Source: Sipunculus nudus
Lineage: Eukaryota > Annelida > Sipuncula > Golfingiida > Sipunculidae
Reading direction: 5' to 3'
Assembly (NCBI GenBank): GCA_026874595.1
Contig: CM049320.1
Location: 39,990,714-40,054,713, forward strand
Length of the DNA: 64,000 nt
The notes below the pieces were generated by a model. The model did no database searches. It had not been told where the DNA came from and worked only from the letters and a program-made list of their open reading frames with translations. Made by a program: the position numbers and the translations under genes. Of this stretch, positions 33,239 through 45,199 are shown piece after piece; position 1 is the first letter of the stretch; every line of letters begins with the position of its first letter.

Positions 33239-34234
33239 ATGCCCGTTGATCTATCAATCGGAAATGCATGTTCCTCAGTAGACCTTAAAAAGGAACAGTT
33301 AACGGATGTCTCTTTAAAACCAAAAATCGACCTTCTCAAAGATAACAAGAGAATAACGGTTCCGGAGATGCAAAACAGAGATACTCGTTTGCTCTTTCTA
33401 GGCCGTAAACATCTCCTTTTAAAGAACGGGACGTTGTACCGAAGAAGAATTGTCAATGGGACCATCGAATTTCAGGTTGTAGTGCCAGAAAAGCTAAGAC
33501 CATTAGCACCGAAAGGGATACATGATGATGTAGGCCACCTTGGTCAAAATAGGTCACTTCAGTTGGCCAGGGAAAGGTTTTATTGGCCGACAATGGCCAA
33601 AAACATTAAAGATCATGTAGCTACTTGCCCACGGTGTCTTAGAAGAAAAAGTTCAATTCACCAAACAGCCCCTCTGATTCCAATCAATTGTAGCCAACCT
33701 CTTGAATTGTTATGTATCGACTTCTTGAAACTTGATGCTGCAAAAGGTGGAATCGAAGACGTCCTTATTATTGCAGACTGTTTCACCAGGTATGCACAGG
33801 CTATAGCCTGTAAGGGACAGAAAGCAAAGCTAACTGTCAAACTTCTATGGGAAAGGTTTGTTAATCACTATGGATTTCCGTTACGAATTCATAGTGATCA
33901 GGGGAGAAATTTTGAGTCTAAGGTAATAAAGAACCTTTGTGACTTAGCCGGAATTAAGAAATCCAAAACAACCCCGTACCATCCCATGGGAAATGGTCAA
34001 ACTGAACGGTTCAATAGAACACTCATATACATGCTAGGTACCCTAGAGGCTGAGCAAAAGTCCGAATGGCCTAATTACATTCAAACTCTGGTGCATGCGT
34101 ACAACTGTACACAAAACGACGCCACAGGCTTTAGTCCATTTTTACTTAATGTACGGAAGGCATCCAAGGTTACAAACAGATATGGTTTTTGGTACCATGG
34201 AAAACCGTCAGAATCCATCTGTCGAGACCTATGA
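33239..34234 (+). pseudogene. integrase of the Gypsy element, N-terminal and catalytic domains
   Basis: The 331-residue ORF is the longest intact piece of pol. The zinc domain is H95-x4-H100 ... C130-x2-C133 (HDDVGH, CPRC). The catalytic core has D161 (CIDFLKLD), D220 (IHSDQGRNF) and E256 (GNGQTERFNR), with exactly 35 residues between the last two. The core is preceded by FYWPTMAKNIKDHV, typical of Gypsy. Frame is lost near 34140 by one extra T in a T-run, and the protein continues in another frame. All catalytic residues are present. Confidence 0.9.
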
Positions 34235-34906
34235 TAAATTTGTGGCCGAGTTGCGTGACAAATTGTCAGTAGCGTACAAAATAGCTCAGGACAGGTCTCA
34301 ACAGTCTAAACTACACCACAAATCCCTTTATGTTAGCAGAGTAAGGGGAGCTACGATCCGGGTTGGAGACAGGGTTTTAGTTAGAAAGCTGGGTCAGATA
34401 GGAAAACACAAACTTGACGATTTGTGGGAACAACACAGCTATATTGTTGTAGATAAACCGAATGTAGATATCCCAGTGTATAAGGTGAAGCAGGAATATG
34501 ATGGGCAAACTAAGGTTCTGCACAGAAATTTGCTTTTACCCATTAGTAATTTACCTATTCCTGATTCAGGTTTAAAATGCCCTGTAGATTCCCCTGAAGC
34601 CCCCTCTGAAAGTGAATCTGAAGACACTTCTGGTGAGGAGGCATATCTGGTTTTGGTGCCCATACAGAGGGTTATTCCAACAGAACTACAAGTCGATCAA
34701 GGTGATATGCCTGATAATGATGAACTAAGGAGCAGTTGTAGTATCAAGATCAAGATGCCTCGCATAATGATACTAAAATGTTACCCAGTATAACTGACGA
34801 TGAGTCCTCATATCTGTCAGAAAGCTCCAACCAAACTCGCCCCACACCGCCACCGTTGCGTAGGTCACAAAGAGAACGTCGTCCTCTAGACAGGTATACG
34901 CCATGA
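34130..34906 (+). pseudogene. integrase C-terminal domain and Pol tail
   Basis: Reading in the +1 frame: YLMYGRHPRLQTDM, then the DRVLVRKLG...HKLDDLWEQHSYIV segment, which resembles the GPY/F-type chromatin- or DNA-binding region, then VLHRNLLLPI. An acidic tail (SESESEDTSGEE) follows. A further frame change near 34765 leads to the RRSQRERRPLDRY end common in LTR-element Pol, with TGA at 34904-34906. Confidence 0.85.
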
Positions 34907-34943
34907 ACAATTAGCGTACCACCATACTTAAGTTTTATTAGAT

Positions 34944-34982
34944 AATTGTCGAGGACGACAATTTTTCGGGAGGGGGGGAGGA
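34944..34982 (+). promoter_or_regulatory. stem-loop and polypurine tract before the 3' LTR
   Basis: The hairpin ATTGTCG-AGGA-CGACAAT (about 34945-34962) is followed by GGGAGGGGGGGAGGA (34968-34982) directly against TGTAACGG. The polypurine tract primes plus-strand DNA synthesis. Confidence 0.85.
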
Positions 34983-35049
34983 TGTAACGGTTCGCTCAAT
35001 ATAGGCACCTTATCATCAATTTTGTACCATTTATATATTATCACTCATA
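34983..35049 (+). repeat. 3' LTR, truncated to 67 bp
   Basis: Matches the first 67 bp of the 5' LTR with two differences, then stops matching. The remaining about 770 bp of LTR are missing or replaced by the low-complexity DNA that follows. Confidence 0.9.
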
Positions 35050-35530
35050 TATTAATGTAAATCCAGCGTAACGTTGCAGTTAATGTAACGCACGCCTAAC
35101 GTTGATTTGAACTTTAATGTAACGTAAACCCAACGTAAGAGAGGGTTTAAATATGACGTAAACCGAAAGTAAATTAGTTAAAAGTGATTTAACCCAGTGT
35201 AAACTTAGAATCTAAAATAACGTAAACTAAGAGTAAACCTGAAACTGCACAGTTGAGTTTAATGTGACCTCTCATAATGAACTTGGAGTGTATAATTTAG
35301 GATATCAAGCGTAAAATTAAACTTTAACTCAATGTAAAATTGAAGTTTATGGTAAGTCAAAGTAGATGTAAACTTAGAATTAAAAGAAACATAAACCAAA
35401 TATAACGTTATAGTTAAAGATAATGAAATTCGAAGTAAGCTTACAGTTTCAGGTAACGTAAACACAAGGTAAATTTAACGAAAACAAGGCGTAAACTTTT
35501 AGATTAAGGTAAAGAACGCGCAAAGTATAT
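35050..35530 (+). repeat. low-complexity GTAAAC/GTAACG-rich region
   Basis: TAACGTAAAC-like and AATGTAAA-like words recur every 15-30 bp on the plus strand in no strict period. It starts exactly where the 3' LTR is lost. Confidence 0.7.
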
Positions 35531-36650
35531 TTGTATACATAATTTAAGCTGAAGTTAGCTGGGCTGTTTAATTATAATTAAAGATACATTTGTTTATCTT
35601 ACCTAAACATGGATTGTAATTAAACCGGATGTAAACGTGGCAAAAGGCTTTTCGTTTTATCTCCCTGAAAAGTACTGTAAACATGAAATTTTATTAACAA
35701 AATATGTCTATATCGAGTTTTTGGTAAGGTGAAGGTTACTGAAACCATGCTCAAATCGCTCTAATGTTTATTAGACCAACAGTTCAAACATTCTTTCCAT
35801 TTATGCATGATTGAGTATTATTCAAGAGCTATTTAATATCATATACTCCATATTTAATGAAATATAAGATGAATACTGACAAGTCAGGAAGGGTCCCGCT
35901 AAAGGCCCATAGACTCATAGTGTGGGCTGAGTGATGCTCGGAAAAATATAATAAACTGGCGGCACTGGACCCCGACTTGCGGTACTGGACCGCAGGTGGC
36001 GGTACATCGCCTCAGCTGACGGAACTGGTCCTCTGCTGGTGGTATTGATCCCAACTGGCGGCTAGCTGGCTTCTGGACACAGAAGAGTGAATGACCAGTC
36101 TATCTATACAATCCTTATAAATACCGTACTAACCAGAAGTCATTTTATAGTTATGTCTCATAAAATACCTCGGACCCGTTCTGCTACTTTGGCTCATCTA
36201 TATTCCTATGCAGGCTGAATACTAAATAGGCTTGGAACATGCCAGAGCGCTTGACATATCCATGGCATAATTGATATTAAAATAACCAATTTATTGAACA
36301 AAACGACACAATTCACTTCGTGACATTGTTTGATTTCTTGTGCCTCAGCAGGCATTTTGTATGGGTCTGGTGGATCTAGCAATCCTTTAAAATGATATGT
36401 CTATTATTTGAGCTCATCCTGGATGTCAGGAAGTGTTTAACTTTTTTACGTCGTACATTGAAGGGTAATGTTCAAGACCGTCATCATTATACAGCACATA
36501 ATGACTGCAGAGTTTAGGTAATATCATAACAATTCTGAAAGAATTTTTGTATGCAAATTTTCGAGCAAGACTTCTTTAAACAATTTCATAGACGTGCACA
36601 ATATATAATCAAGGAGCCTGGTGGAGACGACAAAATCTTGACATGTTCTG
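35531..36650. other. no gene seen; short 21-bp minisatellite at 35950-36075
   Basis: Six or so diverged units of the type ACTGGCGGTACTGGACC sit at 35955-36075. Otherwise no feature recognised. Confidence 0.6.
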
Positions 36651-37390
36651 AACAATATTAAATAATTTGTTTCAGTATACTGGCCATCGTATTAAAAAAG
36701 CTTATTTGTAGTTGTGTATCATCATCATCTTTTAAAGCGTTATGCCAAATACAGCCCTGATTTGTTGAAATCCAGGGAGGTTCCTGCAAACTGGTGGCAC
36801 CACCTGTATTTTTTCTCATTTTTGATACCTTTAAATAAGCTTTCATCTGCTAACAGGGCACAAATTGTAACCGCTAGACCTGGAATCTTCTAATTGACAT
36901 ACAGGGAGGTCCATGAAAAGTCTCAGTGTAAACCTGAAATTAGGTCTCTGTTATCCATTTTCTTTGAACTATGGGGCTCGTATGAACCCCTCAGAATAAT
37001 TAGAAAATTCACACAAAAGCTCGAGTATCTGAAAAACTAATACATTGATCACCATGATTCATTGTTTGAATATTGATCATGGAGTGTTCCATCAGTTTCT
37101 GCAAACTGGTGACGCCACCCGTATTTTTCTATTTTTACGATTTTTTTCTGTAATTTTAAACCTTCAAAGAAGCTGTCATCTGTTAACAGGGCACAAATCG
37201 TAACCACTGGACCTGGAATCTTCTAAGTTGACATCAAAGGAGGTCCATGAAGGTCTCCATGGAAATCTGAACTTAGGTGTCTGTTACCCATATCCTCCGA
37301 GCTATGGGGCTCGTAAGTACCCCCAGAATTATTAAAAGTGTGCTACAAAAACTCTCCGTTAGTTTCCAGTGAACTCCTGTGAGACCTTTG
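36651..37390 (+). repeat. diverged repeat related to the 14.2-15.5 kb array
   Basis: TAACAGGGCACAAAT, GACCTGGAATCTTCTAA, CAGGGAGGTCCATGAA and GAAATTAGGTCTCTGTTA-type blocks occur twice, about 340 bp apart, and match landmarks of the 155-bp array. Confidence 0.7.
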
Positions 37391-38520
37391 GACCGATCTT
37401 TCCAAAACCTAGCACAGTTGTTCCTCACCTATGTTGTTTTGCCTAACAAAGACAGGAAGCACCACCAGCAATTCTTTCTGTGCTATAAGAATCTGGGTGT
37501 CTTTTTGATAACAGCCGATATCTCATGAGTGGCTCAATGTATTGTGCTTAAAATTTGCATGTCCAAAGAACTTGAATCTCTTCATCTCATTTTCTCGACT
37601 GGTGTTGCCACCTACAATATTTTTTCGCATAGTGTCTATCTGTGTATTTTCATCTGTTCATCTTAGTGGTTCTTCAATGTATTGGGTTGAAATTGTGCAT
37701 GTTCATAGACCTCAACACCTACATCTCGTAAACAAGACTGATGGCACCGTCTGCAGTGGTTTTCGCGTGGCGTCCATCAGTATATTTGCTTTTGGTAAAA
37801 TTGTTCCTATCTCAGGAATGGTTCAAGATATTGGTCTGAATTTGGCATGTCCATCCACCTTGGAAAGTTTTCTCGTAAACCAGACAGGTGGTGCCACCTA
37901 CTTTCCCAGTTTTGTAGAATAAATAAATGCCCTTTTCTCAGGAGTGATTTGCCATATTGGCCTGAAATGGTGCATACCCATAGATCTTGGACTCCTCCAT
38001 CTTGTACTCAAGACTGGTGCAGCCACCTGCAATCGTTTTCCTGTGGCTTTCATCCGTACATGTGCTTTGGGTGAAAATTGCTCATATCTCAGGAGTGGGT
38101 CGAGGTATTGGTCTGAAAATTGGCATGTCCTTCCATCTTGAAAAAAAATTCTCGTAAACCAGACAGGTGGCGCCATCTACCTTCCCGTTTCCGTAGAATA
38201 AATTGATGCTCTTTCCTAAGGTGTGATGTGCCATATTGGCCTGAAATTGTGCATGTCCATATATCTCGGACCCCTCTATCTTGATCTCAAGACTGGTGGC
38301 GCCATGTGCAATTGTTTTCCTGTGGCGTCCATCCGTACATGTGCTTTGGCTGAAAATTGCTCATATCATAAGAGTGGTTCAAGGTATTGGATTCATTTCT
38401 AAGGAATCTTCACAAAATTCATGATTTTTTTGGCACTCTGGCAGTCATTTTGCTCATTGTTCAGTATTCCTTGAAGTCAGCTGAGCGTCATGGCCCATGG
38501 GCCACTAGTTCCTTTATAGA
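37391..38520 (+). repeat. diverged tandem array, unit about 140 bp, with a GGTGGCGCCACC-like core
   Basis: A degenerate copy of the palindrome GGTGGCGCCACC follows AAGACTGGT- or CAGACAG-like sequence near 37600, 37740, 37885, 38020, 38166 and 38298. Between them TTGGTCTGAAATTGGCATG-like sequence recurs. ORFs here are by-products of the repeat. Confidence 0.78.
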
Positions 38521-40379
38521 GCCATATGCCACTCCAGCTACTCTGGTTTGAATATGTTTGAACACCACTAGGGCCCGAAGAACCCCAATTCCCGTATCTT
38601 ACAGATTGTTGTTGTTAGTCCTTAGATTTTTATTGCCGTCCGCGGGTCACTTGTTTAATTTGTTGCTTAGTAGCTTAACTCAATATGTTATGAAGTGGTT
38701 TGTTGAAATTACATGAAGATAAAATAGGTTATGATATTTTAGATAACTTTGATCATGATATATTTTTAAAAAATTCTAAATCAGTGCTAAATATGCCACT
38801 TTATTTATTTCGGGCAAAAAGTTATTCTTGGTATTACGTGGTACCACCTGTTGCAACCAATATTGTAAAAAACGGTCCCTATTGTATTAAATATTACAAT
38901 AGAAGTTTCAGTTGCAACCATTCTTATTGCAATTGTGGTTACCGTTGCTGGCGGAAATTTTACTCAGTTTCCTTATTTTAATAAACTAGCCTAGCAATGA
39001 GAGGGATTACTTCTTTAGTGGTCAGATGAAAGTGGCCGCTGGTTTTATTACAATAGTGGCCAGTTATTCAATTAATGGTTGCACGCCGCGGTCACTTTTG
39101 TAATAACGTTCACTATTGAAATAAAACTCAATTTAAATGAAAAGGAAAAAAATGTTAACGTATTCAGAATAAAACAAGTCCACTAGTAATATACAATCGA
39201 AAAAAAATATATAAAAATATAGTAATTTAAATATGAAGTTTTGAAGGGCTGCTTCTTAAGCAGTGAAGCAAGGTGCCGCTGGTCATTATTACACTAATGA
39301 CCGGTATTACAGTAGTCGATCGACGCGGTCACTATTGCAATAATGGTCATAAGGGTATTAACATAAAAATACAAACGGGTGCTTTTGTTGAGATATTGCA
39401 TGTTTATTTTTCATGGAATTATACTTGTTTGGTAGAATCTCATCGAACCTGAGAAAAATGAGTTAAATTTCTGCAGGAAACATCAATCACGTATGTAATA
39501 AAAATGTATCTCAACAGTGGTTGCAAGTCCATCCTCTATTGGAATATATTACAATAGTGACAGTTATTAAAAAAGTGGTAGGCAAAAACTAGCAGTGACC
39601 AACTATAAATGGAATAAATGTAGCAATAGTGACCATTTTTACAATAGTGGTTCCAGCAACTGCCTTTGTTCAGACGGACAGAACTGTCCTGTAATGCAGC
39701 CACCGAGTTGAATATTCTTAACACGCATTTCGCAGAGCGTTGATCCATATTTGCTCGTAGCAGGCACGAGCATTTGAAGTGTATTTGAGTAATATTTTGG
39801 ATCTGGTGACCGTTATTCTTGGCGTGTTGTATATTTGATCCCCTACTGATTTGTACTATATTTAGTTCAATTGACTAGAATGTATCTAGTCTACAGCGCT
39901 AGGCCTTTCTAAAGTCTAACCTTCGGATTACCCTGTGTCGTTATGTCCGTCCAACCCTCTGATCACAGGGCACAAATCCTAACAAATTGATCTAGATATC
40001 AAAAATTAGGTAACAGTGATCCATATGCAGCAGGCTAGAGGGCAAATAATTATTTTATTAGACAATTTTTTAAATATCATGAGTTTTCAATATTTCACGG
40101 GACACATAGTCAAAGGTATACAGATAAACAAACATCCATGAGAACCATCAATCCATCTTGCCATTGCTGATCAAAATTGTTAACGGGCAGAAAAGAGAAG
40201 ATAGAATCAGTAGAATCAGTAGAAGTTTTGTGAACACACACTATTATGAGAATAAAGTCAATGAATACTGAATTGGTTTTCCTCGCTCCGATGCACAATT
40301 AACTTTGATATGGTTACACCAAGATATAATTTCAAAACAAATATTTTGGTACCAATAAATTCGGTTATCACGGGATATA
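38521..40379. other. no gene; cluster of hairpins built on ACAATAGTG at 38820-39660
   Basis: TTACAATAGTGGCC-like words occur at 39048, 39549, 39622 and 39639, and reverse-complement words (GGTCACTATTGCAATAA) at 39088 and 39327. They can pair as short stem-loops. No coding sequence recognised. Confidence 0.55.
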
Positions 40380-40560
40380 ACACAATCTGGGTCCTATGGC
40401 CTTGACCTTTGCCCCGTGACCTAAAAATTCATAGGGTTCTTTACCTAAGGGTGGATGAGCCAAATGTGAAAGATAAAAGGGTTGGTTGAACGTTTGGGCT
40501 TAAAATGGGTCCACAAGCCAATTTCGGAAGGACGGACAGACGGATGGAAGAAAGCCCGGA
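40380..40560 (+). repeat. bivalve-type dispersed repeat fragment
   Basis: GGCCTTGACCTTTGCCCCGTGACC and a GGACGGACAGACGGATGG tail resemble those at 63.6 and 12.2 kb. Confidence 0.6.
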
Positions 40561-40945
40561 CGCAGGCGTTACTATATCCCCTCCTCCAACTTCGTTGCCA
40601 GGATATAACAAAGCAGTTCACAGAAAATCAAACTGACTGCCCAGCACAGGTTAAATATAAAACCACCTAAAGGTTAGTTAAAAATGGAAAACACAAACAG
40701 TGGCATCTGAACTGGAAGGACATTCAGTCTAATTTGATTATATCTATACAATTGTCTATATTTTGCATTAATGATATTGTAAAATTCAAATCTATTGTAC
40801 CTTGATGAGACACAAGCTTCAAAAAGAACTTCCCTGAGGCAATATATGTGAGCAGCTCTGTACTAATGACTAACCGTTGATCTAGAATTCATGTTATTTT
40901 TAATTATCATTATCTCTTTCCAGACTGCCCAGAGCTGATGAGTTC
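40561..40945 (+). repeat. dispersed repeat, copy A
   Basis: Aligns with 47105-47480 in the same orientation. Shared landmarks are CTCCTCCAACTTCGTTGCC, AATCAAACTG, GCCCAGCACAGGTTAAA, AGTGGCATCTGAACTG and TGCCCAGAGCTGA at the end. Confidence 0.82.
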
Positions 40946-41358
40946 CCGTACTATTTGTTAAATCGTTTAATGGTAGCACTTGAGTAACTTTATTTTCGCA
41001 CTTTATATTATTACGTTGTTTCGGGCCTAGCAAGGTTAGTGCTGTCTCCTCTCCTATGTTAGTTTGAAATTTGTATAATTACACCTGCGCTTGACATTTT
41101 GGAATACCAGTAAAAGTCTGAACAAGCCACTTGAAATAAAGATTTCTTATACAATAAACAACAAATAGCATAATAATAACACAGATTTATCGAGTCATGG
41201 AAGATGCGTAGATTTTTAAATGTTTAAAAAACAGCTATTTTATTTTTATCAGATGCCCTGACTACCTAAATCATAGGTAAAGGAAAAGTCTCATTACACG
41301 ACCAGAGGTCAAATCAAACTGGCCAACAACGACCAGAAACAGCTCCATTAACACACCT
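40946..41358. other. no gene seen
   Basis: No recognisable feature. Confidence 0.5.
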
Positions 41359-42099
41359 GGGAATGAGGCCGGGTACTTGAAAGATAGCGTGAGAGACTTT
41401 GTAAAGCTTGTGTTTTAAAACAAGGGTGTCATCCAATATACGTAATTTTACAACGTATTTGTTTTAACATAACACAAAAGACAGGAAATCCTAACGGTTT
41501 TAGTAAAGACGTGTTTATTAAAGAGACGGTACTCGGATTGTTATATGGAAAGGGAGTGTTGATATTCCTAACTGCTGTCCCTGGAAAGCCTTATATTAGC
41601 ATTTATATTAGTGATCAGGATTTTAGCCAACCTTCACTTTATTCTACATGATCCACTAGCTCCATAACTAATTAAAGCATTTAGTGTGCGAATAGAACTT
41701 AACTATACAAACACTTTTGTCTTTCACATGGGAATGAGGCCGGGTACTTGAAAGATAGTGTGAGAGACACTTGTAAAGCTTGTGTTTTAAACAAGGGTGT
41801 CATCCAATTTACGTAATTTCACAACGTATTTGTTTTAACATAACACAAAAGACAGCAAATCCTCACGGTTTAAGTAAAGACGTGTTTATTAGAGTGACGG
41901 TACTTGGCTTGTTTTGTTGAAAAGGAGGGGTTATATTCCCAACTGCTGTCCCAGAAAAGCCAGACAAGCCTTATATCTGCATTTATATCAGTGATCAGGA
42001 TTTTTACCAACCTTCACTTGATTCTACATGATCCACTAGCTCCAAAACAAGCTAAAGCTTTCAGTGTGTGAATAGAACATAACTAGACCTTTTTATTTC
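41359..42099 (+). repeat. tandem duplication of about 371 bp
   Basis: 41359-41729 and 41730-42099 are two head-to-tail copies starting GGGAATGAGGCCGGGTACTT, with roughly 10 percent divergence. Only two copies exist. Confidence 0.92.
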
Positions 42100-42889
42100 A
42101 CTAGCGACACCTATCGGTAATATCCAATATCTATGGTTCGTGGTATACACGTGTTCTGGGTATTACACGGTGAAAACTATTGTGCATTAACATGACTTAA
42201 CATCGATATCACCCATTATTGGCCTAAGTCCAGCATGAAAGGACAGAAGAATGTTGCAATATAAGATAAAGCAAGGACGGGGCTTTAAACGCCCTTTTCA
42301 GTCTTAATCCTTACACGGTACTCCTATAAGATGCATGGCCGAGCAGGGTATAATTAGTAATAGTGCATAAAACCGACCCACTTTTTTGTCTTTAACAAAA
42401 ATGTGTGACAGTAAAAATAATTGATGCATGTTAAAGTTGAAGATCCGGCGCATTTGATGACATATTTTTGTTAGTAAAATTTAAATTAATTTTGCTACAA
42501 ACTGTCGCGAATAGATAATTTGCTGAAAATGCCGAAAGTGACGTATTGAAGATTTTCTGAGCCGACGCCATGAATCCACAGTAATGTACATACATACCAT
42601 GTTAAACAAAGAGATTACGTCTGATAAAAATTGAATTAGATATATCTTTCCGTGCATAAATAGGGAAACGATTTTACAAGATAAATACAAATTGACGACA
42701 TCGTGCCGACAATACGTAAACAACTGTCGACTGTGAGTGAATTCGACCGATCATGTGAACTCTTGCTCTATTCAACTTTGTCTTAAGGTACGTTTTATAT
42801 TCCAAATAAATAAAAATATTGTTAAATATACATTTATTTTTTGTTGACACAGTATTGAGAATACATTTTATACGAGCCATTTTTTCTTT
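42100..42889. other. no gene seen
   Basis: Short ORFs only, with no recognised domain. Confidence 0.5.
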
Positions 42890-44760
42890 AAGCGAACCTG
42901 TGAGCTTATGCGATGGTTCAACGTCGTCCGTCTTGCGTCGTGCGTGGTGCGTCGTCTGTACGTTAACCATAGCTAAATATAAAAACACTTCAGGAGCTAG
43001 CATCACCAAAACCAAATATTTTTGCAAATAAACAGTCATCTGAAAAACTCTATCGGATTTTGTTTATTTTTTTCCAACTGCATTTTCTGAGATTGTATGG
43101 GGAAAAAGCTAAAAAAAGCTTTTAAAATCTTCTTCTCAGAAACTGTCCAGCCAAATTGTCCAATATTTCACAGAGATGATCCCTGGAACAATCTCTCTCA
43201 TGTTTCTTCGAATGGTTTCAGTTTGAAGATTTTTAGCTGAGTTACAGGAGGTTGAACTTAGTCATCTGTCAAAAAAAAACCCACTAAAATTAAATCTTAG
43301 AAACGAGTAGAGTTATCATCTTTTTATACCAATGTTTGTCACATAGGTCATATCTGAAATTGAGGTATTGGTGGCGCCACCTACATTGATTTGCTTTTTT
43401 CTATCGAAAATGTAATTTTAGACTCTTCTAGCTTATACATTGTTTTATGATGAAACAGTTTAGCTGACTGGTTTAAACTTTACAAGAATTATTCAATGGT
43501 AGGGTTATGCCAGTTTTATTTGAATAGATTGGGTAAATGCAGCTTTAAAAAAGCAGTGTAGCCAACTGAAAAAGGCTTTCAGTGTTTTAAAACAGATACA
43601 ACATGCTGAGTTTCAGCAGCCAAGTAAAAAGGTCACTCAGTACAACCAGGTGGGGTCCAGACATCACCATGGCAACTGATCTGGCTCTGTCTTGTGTCTA
43701 GATGACATTGTCTAGACGTCTAGACACAATGTCTAGACGCAGAATTCCCAGATTATTGGAAATATATCTTTCAGCTGTTTGAAAAAAACTTGGTTCGCAT
43801 TTTTAGCGAATCTTTGAGCTTATGCAATGGTGTGGCGTCGTCCGTCTTCCGTCGTCTGTCATGCATCATAGCTATCTCAAAAAGGGCAGGAGCTAACATC
43901 ACCATTTTTTTGCAAACAAATTTGTCCCCTTAAAAAATTCTCTCGGATTTTTAGCGAACCTGTGAGCTTATGCAATGTTGCAAGTTTGTTCGAATGGTTC
44001 CAGTTCGGAGATTTTTGGCTGAGTTACAGGAAATTGAACTTAGTCATCTGTCTAAAAAAGGATATTAAATTTTAATCTCAGAAACGGCTGGAGCTATCGT
44101 CACCAAATGTTATGCCAATGTTGGTCACATGAGTCATATCTGAAATGGAGGTATTGGTGGCGCAACCTGCCCCATCCTTTTTATGTACGGGGTCATCAGT
44201 GCCTGTATCACACTGAGGGCTACAAAAAAACTTCTTCTCTGAAACTATACGGCCAAATTGTTTAATATTGCACAGAAATGGTCCTAGGGTAGTGCTTTCG
44301 GAAGAATGTTCAAATGGTGTCTGTTCAGTGACTTTTGGCTGAGTTATCGGAAGCTAAATTTAGTCAAATGCCATAACAGCCCATTTTAGTTCAGTGGCTA
44401 CAAAGATCTTCTTCTCAAAAACCACCGTGCCAAATTCTAAAATCTCACACATTAATTATCCACAGATGTTGATAATTCAAGTTTGTTCAAAATGGTTTTA
44501 GTTCAGTGCTTTTTGGCTGATTTACGGGAAGCTGAACTAAGACAGTTGGCTGTATCTTCCTATATGAGTTATAAACCTGCGAAACGTTTTTCGACTGACG
44601 CCACTGAGGCCAGTTTGTTCAATATTTTACAAGAATAATCCCCACAATAATTCTTATTATAATTGTCTTTAATGGTTCCACATGAATGATTTTAGGCTGA
44701 ATTAAGTCATTTTACCATATATGTTAGCTATGTGATGCTGTTACATATAGCCTGGTACAA
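42890..44760 (+). repeat. diverged dispersed/tandem repeats
   Basis: AGCGAACCTGTGAGCTTATG recurs near 42891, 43804 and 43953 with CGTCGTCCGTC tails. A block with AAATTGT(C/T)CAATAT...TTCAGTTTGAAG...GGCTGAGTTA recurs near 43140, 43990, 44250, 44410 and 44550, and GGTGGCGCCACCTA occurs at 43371. ORFs here are spurious. Confidence 0.7.
43680..43740. repeat. cluster of TCTAGAC palindromes
   Basis: The word GTCTAGAC and near copies occur four times in about 50 bp and form a near-perfect inverted repeat around TTGTCTAGAC/GTCTAGACACAA. Confidence 0.85.
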
Positions 44761-45199
44761 GTTTATCAGCATCTATAACATCATGCCACTAAACATTTAG
44801 ATTTCAGGAGATCTTTGATTAATATTGACAAGAATGTTTTTTAAAAGCTTTTAAAAAGATTGGTTTTATGATTTCAATTTTTTATCATACCAGGCAATGT
44901 TACAATCATGGATATTCAGCTCTCTGTGGCTATATAAAGACAACTGTACATGGATTATAAATTATTGGAATCCATACTCATCTTTATTCAAGAATATGCC
45001 ATCAATGAGATGTATCTGTATTATAATTTTGCATTCAGCATGAATCTGTAATAATTTTACACAAGTCAGCTGAAAAGCATTTTATATTGGGAAATTAATT
45101 TCAAAGTTATTTTAAGTAGGGACCACTTTTGTGTACATATGAAAGCACTTAGTTTACCATTGGCAGATTGCTAGTGCCATGATGTTGGCCATTTGCCAA
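44761..45199. other. no gene seen
   Basis: AT-rich, no recognised feature. Confidence 0.5.

Larger units (their letters stand above)
26810..35049 (+). mobile_element. Gypsy/Ty3-type LTR retrotransposon, inactive, with RRM-bearing Gag
   Basis: Structure in order: 5' LTR (26810-27649), primer-binding site (27652), leader with a MITE insertion, gag, protease, RT, RNase H, integrase, polypurine tract and a 3' LTR shortened to 34983-35049. RNase H before integrase places it in Gypsy/Ty3. No envelope ORF is present. Inactivating changes include an in-frame stop and a 568-bp tandem duplication in gag, stops before and within RT (TAA at 31733, TGA after FCVDY), several single-base frameshifts and altered RNase H residues. 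Where the LTR copies overlap (67 bp) they differ at two positions. Confidence 0.93.

Noticed and set aside
26810-35049. Endogenous retrovirus with envelope
   Set aside because: No envelope-like ORF lies between integrase and the polypurine tract, so it is called an LTR retrotransposon.
37542-38176. Several overlapping ORFs on both strands
   Set aside because: They track the 140-bp repeat units and do not resemble any protein.
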